DNA from: Candidatus Limiplasma pullicola
GTDB taxonomy: Bacteria; Bacillota; Clostridia; Christensenellales; Aristaeellaceae
Length of the DNA: 50,061 bases
Assembly: GCA_018710985.1 (NCBI GenBank)
Contig: DVIV01000031.1
Coordinates: 1-50,061, forward strand
Reading direction: 5' to 3'
Positions 18,101 to 25,526 of the stretch are shown here, one piece after another. The position numbers and the translations under genes are program-made. A model generated the notes under the pieces. That model ran no database searches and was not told where the DNA came from. It worked only from the letters and a program-made list of their open reading frames with translations. Within the stretch, counting starts at the first letter, position 1; every line of letters begins with the position of its first letter.

Positions 18101-19245
18101 AGCACGCTGTCGGCCTGCCCCCATGCCGCACCGTTGACCAGCACCACGGGGTTAAGCGCATAGAGCCCGGCTACCAGGGCCGCCGCCGCATCGCCAAGGC
18201 GCTTGCGGGCGAAGGCAAACAGCAAAACCGCTCCTGCCATATCGCACAGGATGGGCAGGCTCTTGACCACCAGCAGCGTGGCTCCCGCACCCTTCACAGC
18301 GCTCAGCAGCAGGCCGACGGGCCAGAGCAGAAGCATATATCCCGGCGGATAGTCGCAGAAATAATCCTCGGCGTAAAAGCCCGCCGGTCCGCGCTCGGCC
18401 ATGCGCAGGCTCCAGGCGGTGAAGCAGTTGATATCCACCGAATACCCCGGCACCTGTACCGCCAGCACGATGCGCACCACCAGCGCCATGGCCATCAGGC
18501 AGACAAAGGCATACGCGGCACGCCGGTTTGCGCCTCCCCGCTCCAGAAGCGGGCGGGCCAGGAGGTAAGCAAAGCCGAATATGAGGCCCAGCGCCACAAA
18601 GAGCGCCGTGCTCTTCTGCCCCGTCTGCTGCGAGGTTTGCGTATCATAGGAAACATAGCTCTGCGTATCGTACCAGATGGAGGCAAACACCCCGGTGGGC
18701 AGCGAGTCCACCTTCTCCAGAACCACGTCGTCAAAATAGGCCTTGCCGGTGCTCTCCGCGCCATAGCCTCCCACGCGTACGCCGAAGGTGAGCTCATGCT
18801 GATCCTCGCCCGTTTCGCCGTACCACTCCAGGTATTGCCATTCTCCATCCGTATCAAACAGGCAGTCGGAATAGGAATAAATGTCCTCAATACCGAGGTT
18901 TGCGCCGTTGCCGGTATCCTCCATGGAATCCACCAGCACATAGGCGCTCAGGCGATAGAGCGAGGACGGCTCCACCGAAACCGTGCAGGTATAGCGCGCA
19001 TCGTTGGCGCTGGCGTTCTCCACCACGGCGCTGTACTGGCCGCTGTGCGCCTTTTCGGACGTGACGGCAATACGCGAGTATCCCTCCAGCGTGCGATAGG
19101 CCACGGGATACCAGTCCACCGGGTCTCCGGACGCATCCAGCGTCTCAAAGCCGCCGTTGGCAATCAGGTTGGTCTCCTCCGCAGCGGCGGTCAGGCATAC
19201 AAGCAGCGTCAACGCCAGGCAAAAAAAGGCGCAAATGCGTTTCAT
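15151..19245 (-). CDS. Giant two-module GT-C membrane glycosyltransferase with two extracytoplasmic sugar-binding-like domains
   Basis: A 1364-residue protein. Residues 1-23 are a signal peptide. About 25-185 resembles a carbohydrate-binding jelly roll (LIANGGFET at its start, GKAYFDDVVLEKV at its end). About 208-690 is a first polytopic GT-C module (DINCFTAWSLRM, then DYPPGYMLLLWPVG; many helices). About 725-890 is a discoidin-like extracytoplasmic domain (VSYNDFSVSTSDDGVTW, YLRLNA). About 905-1364 is a second GT-C module of the PMT/GT39 type, with YFDEIYHARTAYEH (the DE motif), THPPLGKLLM and a C-terminal multi-helix part. Such proteins use polyprenyl-phosphate sugars outside the membrane. 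It is translationally coupled to rnhB (ATGA) inside a housekeeping operon, which is unusual. Whether both modules are catalytic is not known. Confidence 0.88.
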   Translation of the reverse strand: MKRICAFFCLALTLLVCLTAAAEETNLIANGGFETLDASGDPVDWYPVAYRTLEGYSRIAVTSEKAHSGQYSAVVENASANDARYTCTVSVEPSSLYRLSAYVLVDSMEDTGNGANLGIEDIYSYSDCLFDTDGEWQYLEWYGETGEDQHELTFGVRVGGYGAESTGKAYFDDVVLEKVDSLPTGVFASIWYDTQSYVSYDTQTSQQTGQKSTALFVALGLIFGFAYLLARPLLERGGANRRAAYAFVCLMAMALVVRIVLAVQVPGYSVDINCFTAWSLRMAERGPAGFYAEDYFCDYPPGYMLLLWPVGLLLSAVKGAGATLLVVKSLPILCDMAGAVLLFAFARKRLGDAAAALVAGLYALNPVVLVNGAAWGQADSVLALLLMLTCLEAIRRDWRAAFPLFAAAVLVKPQALLFAPVGGVWLLVCLLEKQERADRTRQWKSAGLGLGLAVLVAVAIIVPFSIRQSPGWLIRLYAETLSSYAYATLNTANLYYLIGANWTSLEAHIPTALPLVTALAAMSGGLWLLLSGETPSLRSQPRRSALGALCLLLALYQFGLTFFGGNYTAYGYGMMAFAFLLAAVCLAFDRQASHLPFYLALSLILIYVLGLKVHERYLLPALPLLLIAYVLTRDRRLLALCVGFSITTFINTAIVLDNAILFGAEMGHLNDDTLVLNDVLCVLNLLLCGFSIWVAYTGLRPSAAPQPQEAGPAVPPSYERMLLSPRDARLHLTLRDYLVMGITCVVYGVLAFTNLGSTVAPQTGWVSTSPDEQIVFDLGESTRFSLLYYAGVSYNDFSVSTSDDGVTWSAETPCRMQEGLCYRWLYALQSTQSNGEVTYMSDSPTSVVWFTGRYLRLNACEAGLNLWEIVARDENGQTLPLTIVSHTGAREGVLESEKPVENLIDEQDTCVGEPGWYNGTYFDEIYHARTAYEHLHGQAPYETTHPPLGKLLMSVGIAIFGMTPFGWRFAGALIGVLMLPALYLLALQLTHKRSVATVSMLAFSLDLMHYTQTRIATIDSFPVFFILLSYLCMVRYLQTDLFAADGEKPRLFDRCLRRSLIPLALSGLFMGLAIASKWIGLYSAVGLALLFFVAVYRQYRVSNVACGLDVERTGLDDGQKARVRAAQDFTLKRILITCGFCVIFFVLVPCVIYYLCYIPYLSPTGPVTLKRVIDAQIGMLNYHSTPGLGMDHPFQSPWWQWPFILKPMWFAQDHYEPAGYESTIMCLGNPWIFYIGAIAMLGALAACAAKYLNLRSGVSLRQGDGDLTLPVLAVGFLAQYLPWVLVPRSMYMYHYFASVPFIIMATAWWMDRLPNSRPRLRTGVMALYLVGALVFFVMFSPYASGWLTSTDWLDAMKWFSKLYY

Positions 19246-19880
19246 TCGGCTGTTTCCTCCCCGACAAAATGGCGTATAAAGGTGCGGCGGTGCGCCGGCG
19301 TGGGGCCATAGGCACGCAGCGCCGCAATGTGCTGGGCGGTTCCATAGCCCATGTTGCGGTCAAATCCATACTGCGGGTATAGCGCGGCATAGTCCCGCAT
19401 CTGCCGGTCCCGCGTCACCTTGGCCACGATGCTGGCCGCCGCCACATGATAGCTGGTGGCGTCGCCACGGATGACGGACCGGACGGGAAAAGGCAGGTCG
19501 AGTCCCTGGACCGCGTCCACCACGCACAGCGTAGCAGGTGCCTGCTCCGCAGCCCGACGCATGGCCAGGCGCGTGGCGTTAAGAATATTCAGCCGGTCGA
19601 TCTCCTCCGGACTGGCCTCACCCACGCCCGCAAACAGCGCCGTCTCCATGATGCGCTCATACATCTCCTCTCGGCGCTTGGGGCTGAGGCGCTTGCTGTC
19701 GTCAATCCATTCATGCAGCGGCTGCGCGGGTAAAATCACACAGGCGGCCACCACATTGCCCACCAGCGGGCCGCGCCCGGCCTCGTCCATGCCGGCCAGC
19801 GAAGTACCGAAGCCCGGTAAGGCGCGGTCATAGGCGACCAGCTCATGAAAGTGCGCCAGGCGCTTTTCAGAGGGTTTCAC
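19242..19880 (-). CDS. rnhB: Ribonuclease HII
   Basis: Cuts the RNA strand of RNA-DNA hybrids and removes single ribonucleotides from DNA. The active-site motif GMDEAGRGPLVGNVVAA gives the first Asp-Glu pair; DDSKRLSPKRREEMYE and VVDAVQGL follow, then AAASIVAKVTRDRQM and YGFDRNMGYGTAQH. The open frame runs back to 19955, but the GTG at 19880 (protein KPSEKRLAHFHELVAYDR) has GAGGAGG nine bases upstream and gives a normal length of 212 aa; it overlaps the rbgA end by 14 bases. This order rbgA-rnhB is standard in Firmicutes. Confidence 0.95.
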   Translation of the reverse strand: MKPSEKRLAHFHELVAYDRALPGFGTSLAGMDEAGRGPLVGNVVAACVILPAQPLHEWIDDSKRLSPKRREEMYERIMETALFAGVGEASPEEIDRLNILNATRLAMRRAAEQAPATLCVVDAVQGLDLPFPVRSVIRGDATSYHVAAASIVAKVTRDRQMRDYAALYPQYGFDRNMGYGTAQHIAALRAYGPTPAHRRTFIRHFVGEETAE

Positions 19881-20742
19881 CGTTGCGCGCCTCCTCCCCG
19901 GCCTGTGGCGCATCCTCCAGGGTGAGCTTCCCCACCTTGCCCTCGCGGAATTCATCCAGAATCACGGCGCAGGCACGGTCCAGATCGCTCACGCCTCCGC
20001 GCATGAGAAAGCCGCGGCCCCGGCACACCTCGTCCAGCAGGGCGTAGCCCTGGGCGGAGGGGTCCTTGATTTTGTAGCGCTCTGCGGTCTGCTTGGGCAT
20101 CACGGCCATCAGATCGGCCAGCAGGCAGGCGCACAGCTCATACTGGTCGTACACGGCATCCTTGATGGTGCCGATATAGGCCAGACGCGTAGCCGCGCGC
20201 TGGTCGTTGAGCTTGGGCCAGAGCATGCCCGGTGTATCCAGCACCTCCAGATAGGGCGACACCTTGACCCACTGGTTGCTCTTTGTCACGCCGGGGCGGT
20301 CGCCCGTTTTGGCGATCGTTCCGCCATAGAGACGGTTGATGAAGGTGCTCTTGCCCACGTTGGGTACGCCCACCACCATGGCGCGCAGCGTCTTTTGAAT
20401 GCCGCGGCGCTCGTTTCGATCCAGCACGTCTTTGGCGGCCAGCTCAATGAGCCCGCGCGCCTGTTTGGTCTTTTGCGGGCTCTTGTCATAGGCCATGCAC
20501 TCCAGGCCCTGCCGCCGGAAATAGGCCAGCCAGCGCTGGGTTTTCGCAGGCTCGGCCAGATCCGCCTTGCACAGGAGCAGCACGCGCCGCTTGTGGCGGA
20601 TCAGCTCGTCCAGCGCCGGGTTGCGGCTGGACAGCGGCAGGCGCGCGTCGCACAGCTCGACCACCAGATCCACCTTGCTCAGTTGCGCGCTGAGCAGCCG
20701 TTTGGCCTTGGCCATATGGCCCGGATACCACTGAATCTCCAA
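19867..20742 (-). CDS. rbgA: Ribosome biogenesis GTPase RbgA (YlqF)
   Basis: Circularly permuted GTPase needed for late assembly of the 50S subunit. The N-terminus EIQWYPGHMAKAKRL is diagnostic. The motifs occur in permuted order: G4 first (LLLCKADL, about 54-61), then G1 VVGVPNVGKSTFINRL, the switch region KTGDRPGVTKSNQWV and G3 VLDTPGMLWPKL. The G4 motif has Cys at 58 in place of the usual Asn of NKxD. I choose the TTG at 20742, eight bases after GGAAGGGG; an ATG 36 bases upstream is in frame but lacks a site. First gene of the long operon, directly after a clear promoter. Confidence 0.93.
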   Translation of the reverse strand: MEIQWYPGHMAKAKRLLSAQLSKVDLVVELCDARLPLSSRNPALDELIRHKRRVLLLCKADLAEPAKTQRWLAYFRRQGLECMAYDKSPQKTKQARGLIELAAKDVLDRNERRGIQKTLRAMVVGVPNVGKSTFINRLYGGTIAKTGDRPGVTKSNQWVKVSPYLEVLDTPGMLWPKLNDQRAATRLAYIGTIKDAVYDQYELCACLLADLMAVMPKQTAERYKIKDPSAQGYALLDEVCRGRGFLMRGGVSDLDRACAVILDEFREGKVGKLTLEDAPQAGEEARNGETL

Positions 20743-20797
20743 ACGCAAAACCCCTTCCGGCCGCCTTGGCGGCTGCATCGGCAAAAACGCTCAACCT

Positions 20798-20826
20798 ATT
20801 AAAGCATTCTTTCCCAAAAAGCGCAA
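20798..20826 (-). promoter_or_regulatory. Promoter of the rbgA-hslU operon
   Basis: On the minus strand, -35 TTGCGC (20826-20821), a 17-base spacer, and -10 TTTAAT (20803-20798) with an extended TGC just before it. Transcription would start near 20791, about 50 bases upstream of the rbgA TTG start. Confidence 0.7.
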
Positions 20827-20831
20827 GGGGA

Positions 20832-20886
20832 AATCCGCCGCCCCTGCCGGAAAAAACCGTGATTTTTCAAGGGTTGGCGGCGGATT
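20832..20886. repeat. Inverted repeat, 11-bp arms with long loop, upstream of rbgA promoter
   Basis: AATCCGCCGCC at 20832-20842 and GGCGGCGGATT at 20876-20886 are perfectly complementary, with a 33-base A/T-rich loop. It lies between the hndD hairpin and the rbgA promoter. It may be a remnant terminator or a protein site; nothing coding was found between 20787 and 21011. Confidence 0.6.
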
Positions 20887-20968
20887 GTAAAGCTTTTATG
20901 AACGAATGGGCGAAACGTGTTTTCTTTAAGGAATTTACTTTGACGCCTTCTACTCTGCGTCCACGCAA

Positions 20969-20999
20969 TCGCGGCGGCGGGATCAACCCGCCGCCGCGA
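20969..20999 (-). terminator. Strong hairpin after hndD, no T-run
   Basis: Perfect 13-bp stem (20969-20981 with 20987-20999) and a 5-base loop, 12 bases after the hndD stop. On the minus strand it is followed by GATTGCG and not a T-run, so it may stabilise the 3' end of the hydrogenase mRNA or act with Rho instead of being a classical intrinsic terminator. Confidence 0.6.
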
Positions 21000-21011
21000 A
21001 AGGGAATTTTC

Positions 21012-22757
21012 TTAGAGGTAGATGTCGCGCTGCTCGTAGGTGGTGTGCAGCAGCATATGCGCCTTGTGGCTGTTGGGCTTGCCGAGGAACTCCTCATAAA
21101 TCTGCTTGATTTCGGGGTTCTCGTGGCTCTTGCGAAGGGTCTTGGCCTCATCCTCGCCATAGAGCGCCTTGGCGCGGATGGCGGGCACGTTGGTCCAGTT
21201 GCGCACGGAGGCGGGCACGATGGGCTGGCCGCCGCCGTTGACGCAGCCGCCGGGGCAGCCCATGACCTCGATGAAGTGATACTGCTTTTCGCCGCGCTTG
21301 ATGGCATCCAGCAGCTCGCTGGCCTTGCCGGTGCTGGAGCACACGGCCACGTTCACGTCCAGATCGCCGATCTTGACGGTGGCTTCCTTGATGCCCTCCA
21401 TGCCGCGCACGGCGGTGAAGTTCACGTTCTCCAGCGTCTTGCCGGTGATGAGCTCGTAGGCGGTGCGCAGCGCAGCCTCCATCACGCCGCCGGTGACGCC
21501 GAAGATGACGCTGGCGCCGGTGCTTTCGCCCATCAGGCTGTCGAAGTCCTCGTCCGGCAGGTTGACAAAGTCGATGCCGGCTTCCTTGATCATGCGGGCC
21601 AGCTCGCGCGTGGTGATGACCGCGTCCACGTCGGCCATGCCGTTGCGGCCCAGCTCGGGGCGGCGCGCCTCGAACTTCTTGGCCGTGCAGGGCATCACGG
21701 ACACGACCACGATGTTCTGCGGATCGATGCCGGCCTTGTCGGCGTAGTAGGTCTTGACCATCGCGCCGGTCATCTCGTGAGGCGACTTGCAGGAGCTCAA
21801 ATTGGGGATAAATTCGGGATAGTAGTGCTCGCAGTACTTGATCCAGCCCGGCGAGCAGCTGGTGATCATGGGCAGCACGCCGCCGTTGTTGAGGCGGTCG
21901 ATCAGCTCCGTGCCTTCCTCCATGATGGTCAGGTCGGCGCCGAAGTCGGTATCGAACACCTTGTCAAAGCCCAGGCGGCGAAGCGCGGCGGCCATTTTGC
22001 CGGTCACGCTGGTGCCCATGGGCATGCCGAATTCCTCGCCCAGCGCCGCGCGCACGGCGGGAGCGGGCTGAACCACCACATGCTTGGTGGGATCGGCCAG
22101 GGCCTTCCATACGTCCTTGGTGCCGTCGGTTTCGGTCAGCGCGCCCACGGGGCAGGCGGTAATGCACTGGCCGCAGTTGATGCACGCCATCTCCGCCAGC
22201 TTCATCTCCCAGGGGCTTTCGATGGCGGTTTTGAAGCCGCGGCGCACCGGGCCGATCACGCCCACCTTCTGCACGTTGGCGCACGCGCCCACGCAGCGGC
22301 GGCAGAGGATGCACTTGTTGTTGTTGCGCACGATGGAGGCGGAGGTCGTGTCCGGCTCGTACTCGTTCTGCGTTCCGGCAAATCGCTCGCCGCTTTCCAC
22401 GCCCAGATCCAGGCACAGCTTTTGCAGTTCGCAGTTCTGGCTGCGCACGCAGCTGAGGCACTTTCTTTCATGGTTGCTCAAAATCAGTTCCAGGTTGATG
22501 CGGCGGGCCTGGCGCACGGCAGGCGTATTGGTTTTGACCACCATGTTGGGCGCGACCGGCAGCACACAGGCGGCCTGCAGCGCGCGACCGCCGCAATCCA
22601 CCACGCACAGGCGGCAGTTGGCGGTTTCGTTGATATCCTTTAAGTAGCAGAGCGTGGGGATGTTCACCTTGGCGATACGCGCCGCCTCAAGCACCGTCGT
22701 ACCCGCGGGAACCTCCACATGCACGCCGTCGATGGTAAGCGGAATCATCTGTTCCAT
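21012..22757 (-). CDS. hndD: [FeFe] hydrogenase catalytic subunit HndD (trimeric/tetrameric NAD(P)-linked)
   Basis: Catalytic subunit of a soluble, probably electron-bifurcating or NAD(P)-dependent [FeFe] hydrogenase. It has a 2Fe-2S plant-ferredoxin-like domain (LCYLKDINETANCRLCVV, then QAAC), the HxxxCxxC cluster site in NHERKCLSCVRSQNCELQ, two 4Fe-4S sites (CILCRRCVGAC, CINCGQCITACPVGA), then the H-cluster domain with TSCSPGWIK, VMPCTAKKFEARRPE and EVMGCPGGCVNGGGQP, and a C-terminal small-subunit-like domain (KAHMLLHTTY). Length is 581 aa, full for HndD. AGGAGG precedes the ATG at 22757. It ends the operon hndA-(ATPase)-hndB-hndC-hndD. H-cluster maturases HydEFG are not in this window. Confidence 0.96.
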   Translation of the reverse strand: MEQMIPLTIDGVHVEVPAGTTVLEAARIAKVNIPTLCYLKDINETANCRLCVVDCGGRALQAACVLPVAPNMVVKTNTPAVRQARRINLELILSNHERKCLSCVRSQNCELQKLCLDLGVESGERFAGTQNEYEPDTTSASIVRNNNKCILCRRCVGACANVQKVGVIGPVRRGFKTAIESPWEMKLAEMACINCGQCITACPVGALTETDGTKDVWKALADPTKHVVVQPAPAVRAALGEEFGMPMGTSVTGKMAAALRRLGFDKVFDTDFGADLTIMEEGTELIDRLNNGGVLPMITSCSPGWIKYCEHYYPEFIPNLSSCKSPHEMTGAMVKTYYADKAGIDPQNIVVVSVMPCTAKKFEARRPELGRNGMADVDAVITTRELARMIKEAGIDFVNLPDEDFDSLMGESTGASVIFGVTGGVMEAALRTAYELITGKTLENVNFTAVRGMEGIKEATVKIGDLDVNVAVCSSTGKASELLDAIKRGEKQYHFIEVMGCPGGCVNGGGQPIVPASVRNWTNVPAIRAKALYGEDEAKTLRKSHENPEIKQIYEEFLGKPNSHKAHMLLHTTYEQRDIYL

Positions 22758-22780
22758 GTCTGTTCCTCCTCATGCGGACA

Positions 22781-24571
22781 TTAGTTCTTGACGATGGCGC
22801 CGAAACGGCACTTCTCCATGCAGGAACCGCACTTGATGCACTTGGCGCGGTCGATGTGGTGCATCTCCTTGACCTTGCCGGTGATGGCGTTGACCGGACA
22901 GACGCGCGCGCAGGCCGTGCAGCCGCGGCACTTGTCTGTAATTTCGTAGTTGAGCAGCTTCTGGCAGTGGTGCGCGGGGCAGCGCTTCTCCTTGATATGC
23001 GCCTCATACTCGTCTCGGAAATACTTGAGGGTGGACAAAACCGGGTTGGGCGCGGTCTGACCCAAGCCGCACAGCGCGGTGGCCTTGATGTTTTCGGCCA
23101 GGGCCTCCAGCTTCTCGATGTCGCCCTCCTCGCCCTTGCCTTCCACGATGCGCTCCAGGATCTCCAGCATGCGGCGGGTGCCAATGCGGCAGGGGGTGCA
23201 CTTGCCGCAGCTTTCATCCACGGTGAAGTCCAGGAAGAAGCGGGCGATATCCACCATGCAGTTGTCCTCGTCCATGACGATCATGCCGCCGGAGCCCATC
23301 ATGGAGCCGATGGCCGTGAGGGAGTCATAGTCGATGGCGATATCGAGGTAATCCGCCGGGATGCAGCCGCCGGAGGGGCCGCCGGTCTGCACGGCCTTGA
23401 ACTTCTTGCCGCCGGGAATGCCGCCGCCGATCTTGTAGATGATGTCGCGCAAGGGGGTGCCCATGGGGACTTCGACCAGGCCGGTGTTGTTGATCTTGCC
23501 GCCCAGGGCAAAGACCTTGGTGCCCTTGCTCTTTTCGGTGCCGATGGAGGCGAACCACTCCGAGCCCTTGAGGATAATCTGCGGGATGTTGGCCAGCGTT
23601 TCAACGTTGTTGATGTTGGTGGGCTTGTCGAACAGACCGCGCACCGCGGGGAACGGGGGCTTGGGCTTGGGCTCGCCGCGGCCGCCCTCGATGGAGTGCA
23701 TCAGCGCGGTTTCCTCGCCGCAGACGAACGCGCCCGCGCCCAGGCGGATAAAGATGTCAAAATCAAAGCCGGAGCCGAAGATGTTCTTGCCCAGCAGCCC
23801 GTACTCACGCGCCTGATTGATGGCGATTTCCAGGCGCTTGACGGCGATGGGATACTCCGCGCGCACATAGATATAGCCCTCGCTGGCGCCGATGGCATAG
23901 CCGCCGATGGCCATGGCCTCCAGCACAGAATGCGGGTCGCCCTCCAGCACGGAACGGTCCATGAAAGCGCCGGGGTCGCCCTCGTCTGCGTTGCAGACCA
24001 TGTACTTCTGATCGGCCTTGGAGGCGGCGGCAAACTGCCATTTCTTGCCCGTGGGGAAGCCCGCGCCGCCGCGGCCGCGCAGGCCGGACTTGAGCACCTC
24101 GTCGATAACCTGCTCGGGGGTCATCTCGGTGAGGACCTTGGCCAGCGCCTTGTAGCCGTCAAAGGCGATGTACTCGTCGATATTTTCAGGGTCAATCACG
24201 CCGCAGTTGCGCAGCGCCAGGCGCATCTGGGGCCGGTAGAAGTCGATGTTGTCCAGCGTGACGTGCTGCTCCTCATCGGCCTTTTCCTTATAGACCAGAT
24301 GCTGCACCACGCGGCCCTTGAGCAGGTGCTCGGAAACGATCTCATCCACGTCCTCGGGACGGATGCGGCTATAGAAGGTGCCCTCCGGGTAGACGATGAC
24401 CACGGGGCCCGCCTCGCACAGGCCGAAGCAGCCCGTGCGGACCACCTTGACCTCCCTGTCCAGACCGTTTTTGGCGATCTGCTCCTCAAAACGCTTGATC
24501 AGTTCGGCAGAGCCGCTCGAAGAACAGCCTGTACCGCCGCAGACCAGCACATGTGCGCGAAAAAGATCCAT
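22781..24571 (-). CDS. hndC: Hydrogenase diaphorase subunit HndC (NuoF-like)
   Basis: Flavin-containing subunit that exchanges electrons with NAD(P) in the Hnd complex. The first 110 residues are a thioredoxin-like 2Fe-2S domain (HVLVCGGTGCSSSGS, then VVRTGCFGLCEAGPVV). The NuoF core has the FMN/NADH motifs SGLRGRGGAGFPTGKKW and VCNADEGDPGAFMDR, then GAGAFVCGEETAL; the 4Fe-4S site is ESCGKCTPCRIG plus a later Cys. The C-terminus adds two 4Fe-4S sites (CRGCTACARVCPV, CIKCGSCMEKCRFGA). Length 596 aa matches HndC. AAGGAGG precedes the ATG at 24571, 21 bases from hndB. Confidence 0.96.
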   Translation of the reverse strand: MDLFRAHVLVCGGTGCSSSGSAELIKRFEEQIAKNGLDREVKVVRTGCFGLCEAGPVVIVYPEGTFYSRIRPEDVDEIVSEHLLKGRVVQHLVYKEKADEEQHVTLDNIDFYRPQMRLALRNCGVIDPENIDEYIAFDGYKALAKVLTEMTPEQVIDEVLKSGLRGRGGAGFPTGKKWQFAAASKADQKYMVCNADEGDPGAFMDRSVLEGDPHSVLEAMAIGGYAIGASEGYIYVRAEYPIAVKRLEIAINQAREYGLLGKNIFGSGFDFDIFIRLGAGAFVCGEETALMHSIEGGRGEPKPKPPFPAVRGLFDKPTNINNVETLANIPQIILKGSEWFASIGTEKSKGTKVFALGGKINNTGLVEVPMGTPLRDIIYKIGGGIPGGKKFKAVQTGGPSGGCIPADYLDIAIDYDSLTAIGSMMGSGGMIVMDEDNCMVDIARFFLDFTVDESCGKCTPCRIGTRRMLEILERIVEGKGEEGDIEKLEALAENIKATALCGLGQTAPNPVLSTLKYFRDEYEAHIKEKRCPAHHCQKLLNYEITDKCRGCTACARVCPVNAITGKVKEMHHIDRAKCIKCGSCMEKCRFGAIVKN

Positions 24572-24592
24572 GTTCGTTCCTCCTTAGCGTTC

Positions 24593-24967
24593 TCATTCGC
24601 CTTCCGCGGCGCCGATGGTATATTCCTGTACGGGACGGCCGTTGACGATATGCTCCGCCACGATGCGCGGCACCATATCCGGGTTCACGCGCACGTAGGT
24701 CACCTTTTCCTTGCCGGGCATGATGACGTCCAGCATGGGCTCCAGGCGGCACATGCCGATGCAGCCGGTCTGGGATACGGTCACGTTCTGCAGGTTGCGC
24801 TTTTGGATCTCCTCAAGGAATTTGAGCATCACGGGGCGCGCGCCGGCCGCGATGCCGCAGGTGGCCATGCCGACCACCACGCGCACGGCATCGTCGCCCT
24901 CTTTGCGCATGGCTACTTTTTCAAGAGTCCTTTGACGGATCGCTTCAAGTTCAGCCAGGGATTTCAT
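24593..24967 (-). CDS. hndB: Hydrogenase 2Fe-2S subunit HndB
   Basis: Small thioredoxin-like 2Fe-2S ferredoxin subunit of the Hnd complex. The cluster cysteines are in VVVGMATCGIAAGAR and VSQTGCIGMCRLEPM, the spacing of the family. An N-terminal helical extension of about 25 residues precedes the fold. Length is 124 aa. The gene is 3 bases after the ATPase gene, with GGAGGTG inside the end of that gene. It probably passes electrons between HndC and HndA or regulates the complex. Confidence 0.9.
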   Translation of the reverse strand: MKSLAELEAIRQRTLEKVAMRKEGDDAVRVVVGMATCGIAAGARPVMLKFLEEIQKRNLQNVTVSQTGCIGMCRLEPMLDVIMPGKEKVTYVRVNPDMVPRIVAEHIVNGRPVQEYTIGAAEGE

Positions 24968-24970
24968 AAG

Positions 24971-25519
24971 TCAGGACACCTCCAAAATCGGTTTGAATTC
25001 TTCGTCGATGCTTTCCTTCATCCAGGCGGCCACCTCCGGCTCGGCAAGGCTTACGCCGCCGAGCGCCTCGCGCACCTGCCGCGTGTCGAAAAGGGCCTCT
25101 TTGCCGGGAGCCGTTGCCCGGAACACAAAATCAGGGGTTTCGGGATTGAGCACGATCAGCGTCATCAGCGAATCGCAAATATCCCCCATGGGGATGCAGT
25201 CGATGTTATTGAGATCAAAGGACGCATGAATGAAGGTTCCCTTTCCGACCTCGCTTTCGATACCGAAGGTCCCGCCCGCCATCTCCGCGCTCTGCTTGAG
25301 CATGGGAATACCCAGCCCTACCCTGCGCGTGGTGCGCGTGGTGGTGAAGGGGTCGGTCACGCGGGCTAAAAAATCGGGCGTCATACCGCAGCCATCATCG
25401 CGGACGGAAAAGGTGAGCAGGCGGCTTTCATCTGCCGTAAAGGCGACCGTCACCAGCGACGCGCCCGCCTTGATACTGTTCTGGGCGATATCCAGAACGT
25501 GCATGCTCAAATCGCGCAT
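24971..25519 (-). CDS. Stand-alone GHKL (histidine-kinase-type) ATPase within the hydrogenase operon
   Basis: A 182-residue protein made mainly of a HATPase_c fold with no histidine phosphoacceptor domain. The N box is MHVLDIAQNSIKAGAS, the G1 box VRDDGCGM, the G2 box VGLGIPMLKQSAEMAGG, and GKGTF completes the lid. The last 60 residues after the fold (PETPDFVFRATAP...LEVS) are unassigned. It has no clear ribosome site and is likely coupled to hndA, 7 bases upstream. Similar ATPases occur in other anaerobes between the hydrogenase subunit genes; the role is not settled and could be regulation of expression or of a partner by ATP. What it phosphorylates or binds is unknown. Confidence 0.82.
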   Translation of the reverse strand: MRDLSMHVLDIAQNSIKAGASLVTVAFTADESRLLTFSVRDDGCGMTPDFLARVTDPFTTTRTTRRVGLGIPMLKQSAEMAGGTFGIESEVGKGTFIHASFDLNNIDCIPMGDICDSLMTLIVLNPETPDFVFRATAPGKEALFDTRQVREALGGVSLAEPEVAAWMKESIDEEFKPILEVS

Positions 25520-25526
25520 AGCCGGA

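Noticed and set aside
16132-19311. Open frame of 1059 codons on the plus strand
   Set aside because: It is antisense to the GT-C glycosyltransferase gene; the translation is low-complexity in Arg, Gln and Gly and has no family motif. A GC-rich shadow frame.
22772-25369. Open frame of 865 codons on the plus strand
   Set aside because: Antisense to hndC, hndB and the ATPase, rich in Ala, Gly, His and Leu, without motifs or a ribosome site.
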